Source: Halocafeteria seosinensis
Taxonomy: Eukaryota; Sar; Bigyra; Bicosoecida
Direction of reading: 5' to 3'
DNA: 54,220 bases
Assembly (NCBI GenBank): GCA_001687465.1
Contig: LVLI01000088.1
Coordinates: 1 to 54,220, forward strand
Both the position numbers and the translations under genes were made by a program. The notes beneath the pieces were generated by a model, which was given only the letters and a program-made list of their open reading frames with translations, made no database searches and was not told the origin of the DNA. Shown piece after piece: positions 9,201 through 19,466 of the stretch (positions are counted from its first letter, which is position 1; every line of letters starts with the position of its first letter).

Positions 9201-10464
9201 TGAATATGGCGCGCAGCCGTACTCTTCGAACACAGACAGCTCGTATACCAATGGGCGAATATTGCTGTGCACCAACCCTCGTTGCGTATCGACACGGCGC
9301 GCGGCGATGACTGAATCGCAATTCCGAACATTCGTATCATCATTGCGCACTATTGGACGTCCGTCGTGGCGAGAGGCATACCATAATCCCTGGTGGTACT
9401 GCTTCGATTGTTGCCCACCTTTTCCTTCCCGTTTGGAAGCGAGTATAGTTGATATAAGGGCTAAAGACTCAGAACAGAATCCAGCTCTGCTTCTGTATGG
9501 GCAGGGCAAGGGCACAGCCGGCTCTTGGGAAGTATTGAAGACCGTTACTCGCGCTAACGACTCCTTGAGCCGGATGCCTCCCACAGACAGTGTACGACGT
9601 AAACGGGGACCACCCAAAAAGGAGAAACGGTCCAGACCTGCTTCGAAGAAGACTAACAACTCGAATCCAGTGGGGAGGCCGAGGAAAAAGGCGCGGTCTG
9701 TCGAGGGTACTTCACCAACTCCTGAAACAGATTCAGCCCAGTGTTTCCTGTCCCATGTACAGTGCTTCTACCAAGTCGTGGGTAAAACAGAAAACTATGA
9801 AAAACTGCTAGAATATCTTGCAAAGTACCAAAAACACGAGTTCAACGTTAATGTGCTGGTCAAGAAAGTGCGCGATCTCTTAGCAGATGCGCCTACAACC
9901 CTTTTATCGGAATTTAAGAACTTTGTGCCAGAGGAGGCACGTGGTTTAGTTGATGCAGCTGTAGAGGTGAATAAAGCCGAACAGCAAAAGCAAGAGGAGT
10001 ACAACGCAACTGGAATGTCCCGGAGCCGATATGCGGAACGCGAAGAGGACCCTTCGCAATTTGCCGCTCAGTTTCAGCATCAACCACCGCAAAGCATGCC
10101 GGAAGCGCCCGTCTCCTCAGGCTATTGGCACCCCAGCGGGATGACTCCCCACGGTTATCAAGGGTACCAGCCTGTTCCACCTCAGGATGCTTATGCCTAC
10201 TGGAGTGCAACGCCTCAAATGATGCCGCCACCTGAAACAAGCTACATGTATGCAGGAATGCAGCCAGTCCCCCCTGCAAGGTCGCAGCCAATGTATCCTG
10301 TTTGGGGAGGCGGAGGTATGTACCAGCCGTACGCTCCTTGGGGTCCGCAGTATCCAGTAGGGCAAAGTCTCGCTGCACCCCAAGAATCATTCGCCCCGCC
10401 ACCGTATGCGTCGGTGCAGTTCATGCCACCCGAGCATTACATGTATCCTTATGCTCCCTACTGA
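6238..10464 (+). CDS. BAH-ELM2-SANT-AT hook-PAH chromatin corepressor scaffold
   Basis: Exons 6238-6438, 6555-6641, 6704-6977, 7042-7781 and 7840-10464 join in phase to about 1,308 residues. Residues 39-160 form a BAH domain (EVGDPVLIHAG, CRWFYRVSDV, EVLLSNIEDVNPLESI, YFICRRIF). A Tudor-like strand and an ELM2-like segment (ALEILMDHNYDVGNALKKV, about 555-583) precede a SANT domain (PPGWTAEEKHLYSVGFNRYG to DLVWFYYTTKYQRRF, about 691-780). A CxxxxC...CxxC putative zinc module (about 909-962), AT-hook-like PVGRPRKKARS (about 1045) and a PAH domain (CFLSHVQCFYQV to LLSEFKNFVPEEA, about 1064-1134) follow, then a P/Q/Y/M-rich tail. ELM2-SANT modules of MTA/MIER proteins bind and activate class I histone deacetylases; PAH domains are the hallmark of SIN3. 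A nuclear corepressor scaffold is therefore inferred. The first splice uses the acceptor at 6554, since nearer AGs break the frame. Confidence 0.85.
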
Positions 10465-10819
10465 TTCTGCCAGTGTCCAGAACTCAGAACCCCCCGCCCC
10501 CGGCGCGAATGTTGCTGAGTGAGTTGACATATCCTGGATAATCTTTGAAGCTATCAATAGGTTAATAGTTTGACGTGACCAAGGCTGGCGCGGCCGATGC
10601 GCGTACGTCGGATGCTTCTGCATATGCTCTAGACTCGGTGAATAGTGCTGAAACAGCCGAACCTCCTGAAATAGGTCGGATGGGAGCGCGGTGGGCCATT
10701 AGATGCTATAAAGCGTAATGCTGCATTCGTGCTGAACAAGCATGCGGCCCCTTGAGACACATAGAATTTCTCAATATACGTAGTAGAGCAACGGCCTCCT
10801 AGTTTACTCTTCACAGTCA
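10465..10819. other. Convergent 3' intergenic interval
   Basis: The 355 bp between the stop of the BAH gene and the stop of the opposing WD40-like gene must contain both 3' untranslated regions. I see no gene, no canonical AATAAA pair and no strong repeat. Confidence 0.5.
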
Positions 10820-13800
10820 CTACATGTGCATATCGATGACATTACATTCCATGTATGAGAACGTCATCAATTTTACTGAAGTTCGCCCGTCGATAGTCAC
10901 GCTAGTTGCCGGGTGTAGCACAAATTCCTTACGATCGAGGCAAGGGACCAATCTTGGTAAATAAGGCAGTTCTAAGTTGCGGGTCTCGTTGCCGGTGGGC
11001 AATGGGGCAACAGACGAAGGCAGCGAAGAGGCACAAAAATCTGCGGGAACAAGGATGTTAAAACCACCCAGAGCAAACGTTAGCCCAACATAACATACCT
11101 AAGCGTTCGACGGTTCCAGAGGAAGTATCGGCAACGACAAGATGCTCCCCATCTGAGGTAAAGGACCAAATCAAGCGTCTTCCGGACTCCACATTGCGAG
11201 GGCGTGTCGTATCAGTTTCCTCCGCCTCATTTTCCTCTGCATTGTTGGCGATGTGTTCATCACTTCGTCCTGCCAAACGGCCGGGGAAGAAGATATTCGA
11301 ACATCGACCGCTAACAGGATGTAGTCGAAGCGATGTCTTGTCATTCATACAGACAACTATATCATCTTCATTCATGACTAGGAGGCGGTTGACTGCACAG
11401 AAACCCGGAAACGCTTCCTTTAGATAGTGGTCCAAGAACGCTGACAATGACGGAGCGGTTCGTTGACTGCAGCCCCAACTCAAAGTGTCGGAGTGCCAAC
11501 TAACGGCAACCCCTAAGCAGCTCAAAAGCACTTGGGGTATATTTAGCCTGTACCTAACATAAGGAACTCTTGCTGTAGGGTCACCTAAACCAGGAGACTC
11601 CATCCGCTGAGAGTCAAAACACTGCGGAGCACCAAGTTAGCACGTAATAAAGCGACTATGGTGACGAACGTTGGGTCCACAAACTTACGAGGATTGTTCC
11701 ATTTCGCAAGCCGACCCAAAGGTAGGATATGCCTTCTGGGGTAAAATAAATGCTAGCAGTTGTGACAACTCTGTTTTCCGTATGATCCAATCGTTCAAGA
11801 CTGGTTTCTAACTGAGTCTTAGCAGGGAATGCGCTGGTCCCAGCAGATAACGAGGCCGTACCTCCTCTGGGATCCACCCGTGTGGAGAAACGGGCAGCGA
11901 GAATGTCATTCGAGGGATGCGATTGGCAAGAAGAACTGAAATCGCTTTTGGAGAAGAGAGTCTGAAAAAGCGAGGAGTTTCTGCGCACTTGTGTCCCAAC
12001 GGGGTCATCCTCTTCCCGCACTGGGTCATCCTTTTCCCCCACTGTGGGCGTTCCGTCTTCGCCTTGTGGGTCACACGTGAACGATCCGTAAAATGGACTC
12101 TTCTGGTCCACATGGAAGATGGACGCGGCAAAATTGGAAGGTAGTATTCGCCAAGTCGGACGGATAATCTGAAACGATGAAGGGGAACGTAAGTTCAGCT
12201 TCCAATATAGCACTTGGTTTGGAGCCACGGCAAGCGTCCCATAAATGGCGCTCGGGACCTTTTCATCGAACTTGCAAATAGCTGATATCGATCTCACGGT
12301 TTCGTTCTTTATCCTTTTCGAGTTCAACGACTGTTCCAACTCATGGCTCACTCGATCCCAAGTGGATCGGATGCAGCCTCTTGACATGACCGTCTTGAAG
12401 TCAGTTTCTACGTGGCCTGGTAACTTCTTGAAGAAAATGGAAGCAATCGGCTGAATCTCCCTTCTATTGGCTTCCAGTTCCACTTCAAACACTGTGCCCC
12501 CAAATCCTGGAGCATATTGCCCGCACGCCCATAACAAGCTCTTCCCACCTGTTGTCAACCACTGAATATTCTTTACGGGTCCTATCCTAGAGGCCAAGGG
12601 CGCAGGGCATAGTGACGCGACAGTAGACATAACTGGTATACTGCGGTTGTACCCACTAGGCGAACTTCCCGGAGACCAATCCAGTATGCCTATGCGTCCA
12701 CCAGCGAGTCCCGCACAGGCAACGGGGTATTTCGGATGAATTTCTACTTCATGAATTGCTTTCTGACTTCCTAATTCCGCTGGCGCTAGTTGATTCCATG
12801 AGGCTCCCAACACATCGATAATGGACGCAGAAGAAAGTGAAATTTGGGAATCTCGCGTTTGGTACAACTTGCGGAAGTAGGCGGTGTGCAAGTCTTTGTT
12901 ACGCTGTGGAGCGTACCCCAGTCTGGTCTGCCATAGAAGCTCGGTAATACTTTGATCGCGGACAAGTTGCGGTCCATAATACTTCTGCAAAGTGTTTGTT
13001 TGTAGAAGAGGATCTTCTGGCTCCTTCACGCGACCCTGTTTGCTGCCTTTCATCAACCAACCGGCGAGACTGTTTCTCGTAGCTGTTCCCGGAGCTGATT
13101 CCGGCGGCTCATGATCCTCACTGCCTCCTCCGGTTTCTTCAGACACTATATCGTCTTCATCAGAACTACTTTCGGTACTGATTATGCGTCCAATCGCACT
13201 TTGTCGTGGACGAATCCGTTTAGCTCGAGTATCGATTCCCTCGGAGTCTTCCCGAGAAGTCGTAACCGGCCTTTCTTCCCTGTCTTCGTTACTACTTCCA
13301 CTCATATTTTTCACGAATTGGAACAACTTTCCCTGCGCTCCACCAGCTGGTGGTTTTTGCTTCGCGGGCGGAAATACGACAATGTCTTCGTTCTCTTCGT
13401 CGCTATCATCCATCACAAATCTTTTCCTCCGGCGACGATTATTTCTTCCGCGCGTGGTTGCGGTACCGACGACAACATCGTCGTCGTCATCTTCTTCCTG
13501 CTCCTTCTTCTCATCGTCGATCTCTACCACTTCCATTCCAGCTTCGCCATAGTTCCCTCCAGGGGGCCGTGACTGAGAATTCAAATGCTTTTCCGGTTCC
13601 AATGCAGGTTTACTGTTAGTTTTCGGCGCCCCTTCTTCCTGTGATTGTGCACTGATATTAGACTGTGGTAAAGCGCCGTGGACCTCATTATGGGCATGGG
13701 AAGAGCGAGATACAGGGTGCAATAATTGAGATTTCAAATTGTACCGGGGAATGCCTTTATTCACTCCAAATGAGGCCATGGACGACGATTTCCGCCTCCG

Positions 13801-13827
13801 TTTTCCACCACCGACTACCTTATACAT
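10820..13827 (-). CDS. WD40-repeat-like nuclear protein, unassigned
   Basis: On the minus strand exons 13827-11689, 11606-11099 and 11040-10820 join with phases 0 and 1 to about 955 residues. Residues 1-260 are low complexity: a basic start (GGGKRRRKS), an acidic block (EEDDDDDVVV) followed by RRRRKRFVMDDSDEENED, and scattered Ser/Glu, suggesting a nuclear disordered region. The rest contains beta-propeller-like units such as HEVEIHPKYPVACAGLAGG, YLWVGLRNGTIL, LLVMNEDDIVVCMND and LIWSFTSDGEHLVVADTSSG. These have WD40 rhythm but few WD dipeptides, so homologues are not obvious to me; a DDB2- or WDR76-like DNA-repair or chromatin factor is possible but unproven. Its start lies 233 bp from that of KAP3, on the opposite strand, so they probably share a promoter region. 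Confidence 0.62.
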
Positions 13828-14060
13828 CTCTTTATAATATTAGCTAAAGTCAAGTAATGGACAAGATATACAGAATACGGCATTGTAGAGTGGACTGAGA
13901 TGGATAAGCGTTAAAAAAACCAACTTCAACTTGAGGAGGCCATGAACTTCGGGCTCCGAAAAGAGGTGTATACGGTACAGTATTGTTCCTGAACCCGGCA
14001 TGCTGCCATTCTCCATTGAATAGACTATTGCATGAGCATGTGGTAGTTGGGAATTGCGTC
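13828..14060. promoter_or_regulatory. Bidirectional promoter region, WD40-like gene / KAP3
   Basis: Only 233 bp separate the divergent start codons of the minus-strand WD40-like gene and the plus-strand KAP3 gene, so both promoters and 5' leaders must lie here. An AT-rich patch (TTTATAATATTAG) sits 10-20 bp from the minus-strand start. No other motif is clear. Confidence 0.5.
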
Positions 14061-17000
14061 ATGAGTGAGGAACGAAAAGGGGGCAAAAAGAAGAGGATCC
14101 TCCCGGGGCCGATATCGGCTGATTTTGATGAAAATGCAGTTGTTTTGCATTATACAGTCGAATCGTACCCGGAGGATGGTGGTGCTCCTTTGCGCAAAGC
14201 GCAGACGAAAAAGGTGCGCATGAAAACCTTGGATGAGGACTCGAATATAAGCGATTTGGCGGACCAAATTACGGACCGATGTGAGAAGTATTTGCCCGAA
14301 GACACGAATGAAGCTCGAGAGCTCATTTACAAGCAATTACAGACACTTCAACTAGCGTCGATGCAGCAGCAAAGTGCCTTCTACAGGGAGCGGAAAGCCA
14401 AGCAGGAACGGGAGCGGAAGCACTCGGAAGCGAAAGAGGAGGAAAAGGAGCAGGAAGGCAAAGAGCAGGAGGTAGACACTCTGTCATCGAACTTGCGACA
14501 GCGAAATCATTCTGAAAGTGCTCGAGTGGAAGAACCTGAGGGGAAGGATGCCGAGGAGGGAGAGAAGAAAGAGGAGTACCATGAGCAAGAACAGAACGAG
14601 GAAGAACCTAGCATTACAGAAAAAGACAGAAAGAAAGAAATGAAGCTGTTTGAAAAGAAATGGGAAGAGGAAGTGAAAGAGCGTGGTGAAAAGCGAAAAG
14701 AAGCGGCACAGCAAGCGAATATTCATCATCTGGAAGATGTAAGCTTCTTATTCTTTGTTACAACGTAATCTCATAAGTGAGCAACTTCGTATTAGTTGCT
14801 TTACTTGTTTGTTTTTGTCAACCAGTACATGGAGCAGCTGTACGACGAATCGACTGAAGGAAAGCGCGAAGGCGCTCTTCGAATCTTAGAGCTGGTGCGC
14901 GAACCAAAACATATGGAGGCAATTTTGGAAAATGGTATGTTGCATGTGCCTTGAGTGCAAGCAATTTTTCGACGCCACCTGAGGCTAAATAAAATGGGGT
15001 TACAGATGCACTGCTAGGTGCTTTGGCGCGGGTAATAAGGGATGACTTCCGGAAGAACGTGGAGTTGACCACCGTCTTGATGCAAATCTTCTATTGGTAC
15101 GTTGCTTGTTGGAAGGAAATTGCGTTGTTCTCACGACGGCATGCAAATCCGGTTTCTCTCGTTGCTACGCTTCGGCAGCATGTCGCACTTCAAGCAGTTG
15201 CACCAATTTTTGATTCATTACGAAATTGGGGACATAGCGTTAAAAGTGGCAGAATTGGAGCATAAAAGGCATGAAGCACGGCTCGTGGATCTTAAGAGGC
15301 TAACAAAGTTATATCAGGCTCAAAGCAGAGGAGATCATCACACTGAAGAACTCCTGCGGAGAGAGGATGAGTATGTCATTTTTCTCGTCCATTAGTTTTG
15401 GTGCGTCAAATAACCTATTTCATGTATGTTTGCCCAGAGAAATCAAGAAATACGCTTTAGAGGCCAAGAATAAGAAAAAGCGAAATCAGAAGAAGAAGGG
15501 CAAGAAAACGAGGACGGATAATGAAGAAAATGAAAGTCCTTCAGAAGAAGATAACGAAGAAGAGGCCAAAGACGAAGAAGCAGAGGCAGAAGCTGAGAAT
15601 CAAAGAGGAAGACAGAAGAAATCGAAGAGCTTCAAAAGTAACTCCAAAACGTCGGCAGAAGACCAGCCCTTGTCTTCGCTTGATGTAGCCAAACCGGGAA
15701 CGGCTGCTGCTGTCACAGGGATAAATAGCGTTGCGAAACTCGCAGAGATGAAGCTAAGGGCGCTACCGGAAGGCACCGTGGATATCATTAAAGAAAGGGT
15801 ACGGTTTCGACTGCTCATGCGCCGACAAGAGAGTCTGTTGTTTGTCACGTTTCATGTGCTGCTGAATCTCGCGGAGGATTTGGCTTTGGAAAAGAAGATG
15901 TGCAATAAAGGCCTAGTGGAATTTCTTTCCGCTTTACTCGATCGTCCGAATGCTGACTTATTGATGTTAGCAACAACCTTCCTCAGGAAGCTTTCACTAT
16001 TTGCTGAAAACAAGGACCGAATGGCTAACCACAGGGTTGTGCAACGGTGCTCTAAGTTACTTGTTTTGCCGGAGGCGCAGGAAATTCTCATTCAATCTGC
16101 ATTGAAACTTCTACTTAACCTGTCGTTCGATCGAACACTGGTGTTGCAAATGATTCATCATGGAGTAGTTTCCTCATGCTCTTCGTTGTTGAAACAATCA
16201 TCATATAGGGCTCCGACGCTGAAACTGTGGTACAATATGTCGGCTACGGAGGCTGGTCGCCGTGCCTTGTCGACAGTAAGATCTGCCGTTACCATTGTCC
16301 AGAAGCTTGTTACAAACTTTCCCCAAGAGACCCTGCCAGATGAGCTAATTTCTCTCTTTATAAATTTGTGCGTTCACAACGCTTCTGCGCAGCTTTTGGT
16401 ATCAGCAAGTGCCCCTAAGAGTCTTATCCAACGGGTTTCCAAATTTTCAGACTCGCTGCTGATGAAAGGAGTTAAACATCTTGCTTCGTACACATTTGAG
16501 CAGCAATGTCAAGGCATCAAACGTGTTGATGAAGATAAGGGTATGCTGAAACGTTTAGAGAAAGAGCTAGAAGAAGATCCAGAAAATGCTCAGCAGAAAC
16601 AGAGAATAAATGAAGTTGATGTTCGTATTAGACGACGAAAGCTTAAGGCCTTACAGAGGAAAGGGCAAGATGAGAAACATATCGACGAAGAGTCGTTGAA
16701 TTCTATGGAACTGAACATATGGGAAGAATTCGAATATGATGCAGAAGGCGTCTGGTCTCAAGTGTTTCGTAGTCTCCTGAAACTGTTACGAAACGATTCT
16801 CCGGACATGATGGTTGAAGTGGTTGGAACGCTGGCGAGACTCACACCCCGGGACTTGCCTGACAACGTGACACTGAAGGAGGTTCTTTCTAATCCCGGAA
16901 TGGTTTCACTGATCAATCGAAACTTATCATCTCACTCAGATGACGATTTGATGCTAGAGACTATACTACTCGTTCAAAACTTTTCGTTGGAAGCGGACTG

Positions 17001-17871
17001 TGCAAGCCTTCTGGTGGAGAGCGAAGCAATACATTGCTTCGAAGATCTTTTACTAGAAAAGGCCGTTGATACAGAAATTGTAACCCAAATTGCTGAGACT
17101 GTGTTCCGAATGCTTCATCATGCTGAAACTCGCCGGGTTGCGATGTATCAAACAGCCACTGTAGAAAGACTAATCGAATTCGCGCTTCATAAAAATCATA
17201 CCGTTGCTGCCGTGGTGGATAAGTGCTTGGAAATAGTCGTCGATTATGATAGGAATTCGCCCAATGAGGAAGGAACGAAGAGCCGGCCGGCGGGAAGCCT
17301 GTGGAGGAGTGCCCAATCGAAGCGTTTTCAGTCTCATAATCGCGAGTGGTGTGCCGCGATTGCTGGCAATTTCGCTTCATTTGGAGTCAGTGATAAGATG
17401 GCCAAGTATGCGAATCAGGCTAACCGACAATATCGCGATAGGAACAATCTGGATGCCGATTATGGAGAAACAAGCGAGGATTCGATGTATGAGAGCACAC
17501 GAAGTTCTTCCCTGGGGCACATGGCAAAAGGTGAAGCTGTGCAGGTAGCTGATATTAGGAAATGGGCGAATGAAATGGCCGTTCAGGACGATGAGTACTT
17601 AGAGAAAGAATACTATAGGCGTGAGGGTGTCGACGAGCTCAGCAATGACGATGAGGACTCCTTCGGTTATCCACGCTCTAAGCGAGGCAGTATTGGCCCG
17701 GATAGATGGAAAGGTGAAGACGATTACGATGATGGCGACTTGACGACTTTCCGTGAGGAAGCACCCCCGTTTTGGGATGAGATGGCTGGCGGGGCATACG
17801 CCACGACGTCCACACGGCGTGCTTACGGAGTTACGTCGACAAGTGATGACGGCATGGAGAGTAAGTATTAA
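14061..17871 (+). CDS. KAP3: Kinesin-associated protein 3 (kinesin-II accessory subunit)
   Basis: Exons 14061-14738, 14826-14934, 15006-15096, 15179-15370 and 15438-17871 give about 1,167 residues. The product is the non-motor subunit of heterotrimeric kinesin-2, which drives anterograde intraflagellar transport. The N-terminal KAP domain (AVVLHYTVES, then DLADQITDRCEKYLP) is followed by a long Glu/Lys-rich stretch, the conserved MEQLYDESTEGKREGALRIL block, the FYCMSHFKQLHQFLIHYEIG block spanning the exon 3/4 junction, and armadillo repeats including LFVTFHVLLNLAEDLALEKK and LKLLLNLSFDRTLV. The end resembles KAP3 at SKRFQSHNREW. Animal KAP3 is about 790 residues; the excess comes from charged insertions near residues 100-225 and 390-440 and between ARM repeats (near 16530-16720). 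ATG 14061 is chosen because no upstream in-frame ATG exists. The gene implies that the organism builds cilia. Confidence 0.93.
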
Positions 17872-17895
17872 CTGTGACTTCTGCAGTTGAGCGCG

Positions 17896-19276
17896 CTACA
17901 AGACAGTATCGGGGGTAAGATTTAAAAACAGTATTTTTAATAAACAAGAGAATAAGTCTCGCGGGCGATACGTGTGGATAGTACGTTCAGCGGTAGCTCC
18001 TGCTTTTTCATTCCCTTTCCATCGGATGTGGCTCCGGGGATTATTCCCACCCTTATCTGAGGTGGTTCGATTCTCGGCTTTTATCGAACGAACAAAGAAG
18101 TGACTCGAAGGGACGTTTAAAGCATGTGCAAGTTCTTCTCTTAAATCATTAGCATAGCGCTCGAACGAATCCACAGACAACGTTATCTTCGCAGAGTGAT
18201 CTGTATCAATGGAAAGCGTTACTTGGTTGTACAGCTATGAGCGTGGCATTCTCGCTATGTGGTTGGTTTATCCATGGAGTAACCCTCTTTGGTTACTTCG
18301 ATGGTAGTCCCCGAAGCAGCTTTATAGCAGCCTAGCTAGCGATACTGATAAGTCAGTGATAACCTCCCCCGCAAGGCACGCTACAGTTTCCCTGTCCGCC
18401 TTGGTTCCTGGAACTTCCTGCAGTACACCAGTCGCGTCTGCACGCTCCCTCCACCAGGTTCCGAGCATTTGGATCAGGATGTAGGCACCCAGTCACATTT
18501 TCCTTTGTCACATTACTCCTCTGTCGCAGGTTTGACCGTGTTTATTAGTATTGCTCCTACCGGAAGACGTGCATGCTACAGTCTACGCTACGTCGTGTGA
18601 AGGGTAAACCCTACCCGCGACCGCTCCAACATCTTCACGCTGTGGCGCATCAACGTGACTGACAGTTTTGACCCCGGATGAGAAAAACTCATCGGGGAGT
18701 TCTTGACCTCTACGAATATCTGCGCACCATACATCTCAAGTACATTTGCCTACCCCACAATCAACAGAACACTCGGAGAACTCCATCCACTTGGACAGTT
18801 TCCCGAGGACTCCGCATCCATCACGTCCATGTACACATGGAACGTTGCACTGGGGGACTATGACGAGGAACCGCCGAAAAGCGACTATATTTGTGCAGTG
18901 ATTGAAGTTGGACTTGTTCAATGAGAAAGGTGAACGTTGTAGCATGCTTGGTTAGGGTTTGTACGTAGAGGCTATCTGCATGAACGGTTGTACAGCAGTA
19001 CATGTGTATAGCGTATACAGTAGTACCAGTGAAAATGGGTTTCCAACATACTCCTTCTTATCAGCGGCAGACAATGCCAGACCGACATCAATTCTCCCAC
19101 CACGGCCTTCCCCACTTGCCGTGCTCGCAGTAGCTACACTCCCATACCGGTAATGGAGTGTCCCATTGCTGGAACTGAACTTCCTGAATCAAGATGAGTT
19201 CCGGGTGAGAAGTTTGTTGGCCTACCATTTTGTTTGGGCTATGACCAGGACGTAATGCTAAACCAGGAAGGTTCAT
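17896..19276 (-). pseudogene. Decayed thrombospondin type-1 repeat (TSR) protein gene
   Basis: Several TSR cores can be read on the minus strand but are broken by stops and frame changes. One around 18496-18420 reads CDWVPTS, then a TGA where TSRs have Trp, then SKCSEP and GGGSVQTRLVYC. A second at about 18800-18735 reads KWMEFSECSVDCGVGKCT and then TGA. A third near 18394-18356 reads NCSVPCGGG. A weaker one (PVWECSYCEHG) lies near 19150-19095. A longer clean frame at about 18228-17896 (LYNQVTLSIDTDHSAKITL, then FERYANDLREELAHALNVPS) looks like a conserved C-terminal extracellular module. TSR proteins are secreted or membrane adhesins. I infer a relic, possibly with one still intact last exon; unusual splicing rather than decay is the alternative. 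Confidence 0.45.
17939..17944 (+). terminator. Candidate polyadenylation signal for KAP3
   Basis: A canonical AATAAA hexamer lies 68 bp after the KAP3 stop codon, in a T/A-rich context. No cleavage site can be verified. Confidence 0.4.
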
Positions 19277-19398
19277 GGAGTCTAAGACTTCACAGAGTCC
19301 TAAACAGCCTTTCTGTCATCATGAGACTCTAATGAACTTGTACAACTTAAGATGTGGGAGTCAGTGTGTGCAAGTTGAAGTTGGACACTTGTGGGGAC

Positions 19399-19404
19399 TA
19401 TAAA
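19399..19404 (+). promoter_or_regulatory. Candidate TATA box of the importin gene
   Basis: TATAAA occurs 63 bp before the importin start codon. The distance suits a TATA element with a short 5' leader, but the rest of the core promoter is not recognisable. Confidence 0.35.
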
Positions 19405-19466
19405 GCCGCATATACAGTGTATATGGCCTGTTTGTTTGATGGAATACATTCATTGATCTCTATATA

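Noticed and set aside
9198-9659. Minus-strand 153-codon ORF
   Set aside because: It is antisense to the conserved zinc and AT-hook region of the BAH-ELM2-SANT gene and has no recognisable features.
13111-13572. Plus-strand ORFs opposite the acidic/basic region of the WD40-like gene
   Set aside because: They arise from the low-complexity GAA/GAC-rich stretch read in antisense, giving Phe/Ser/Leu-rich frames.
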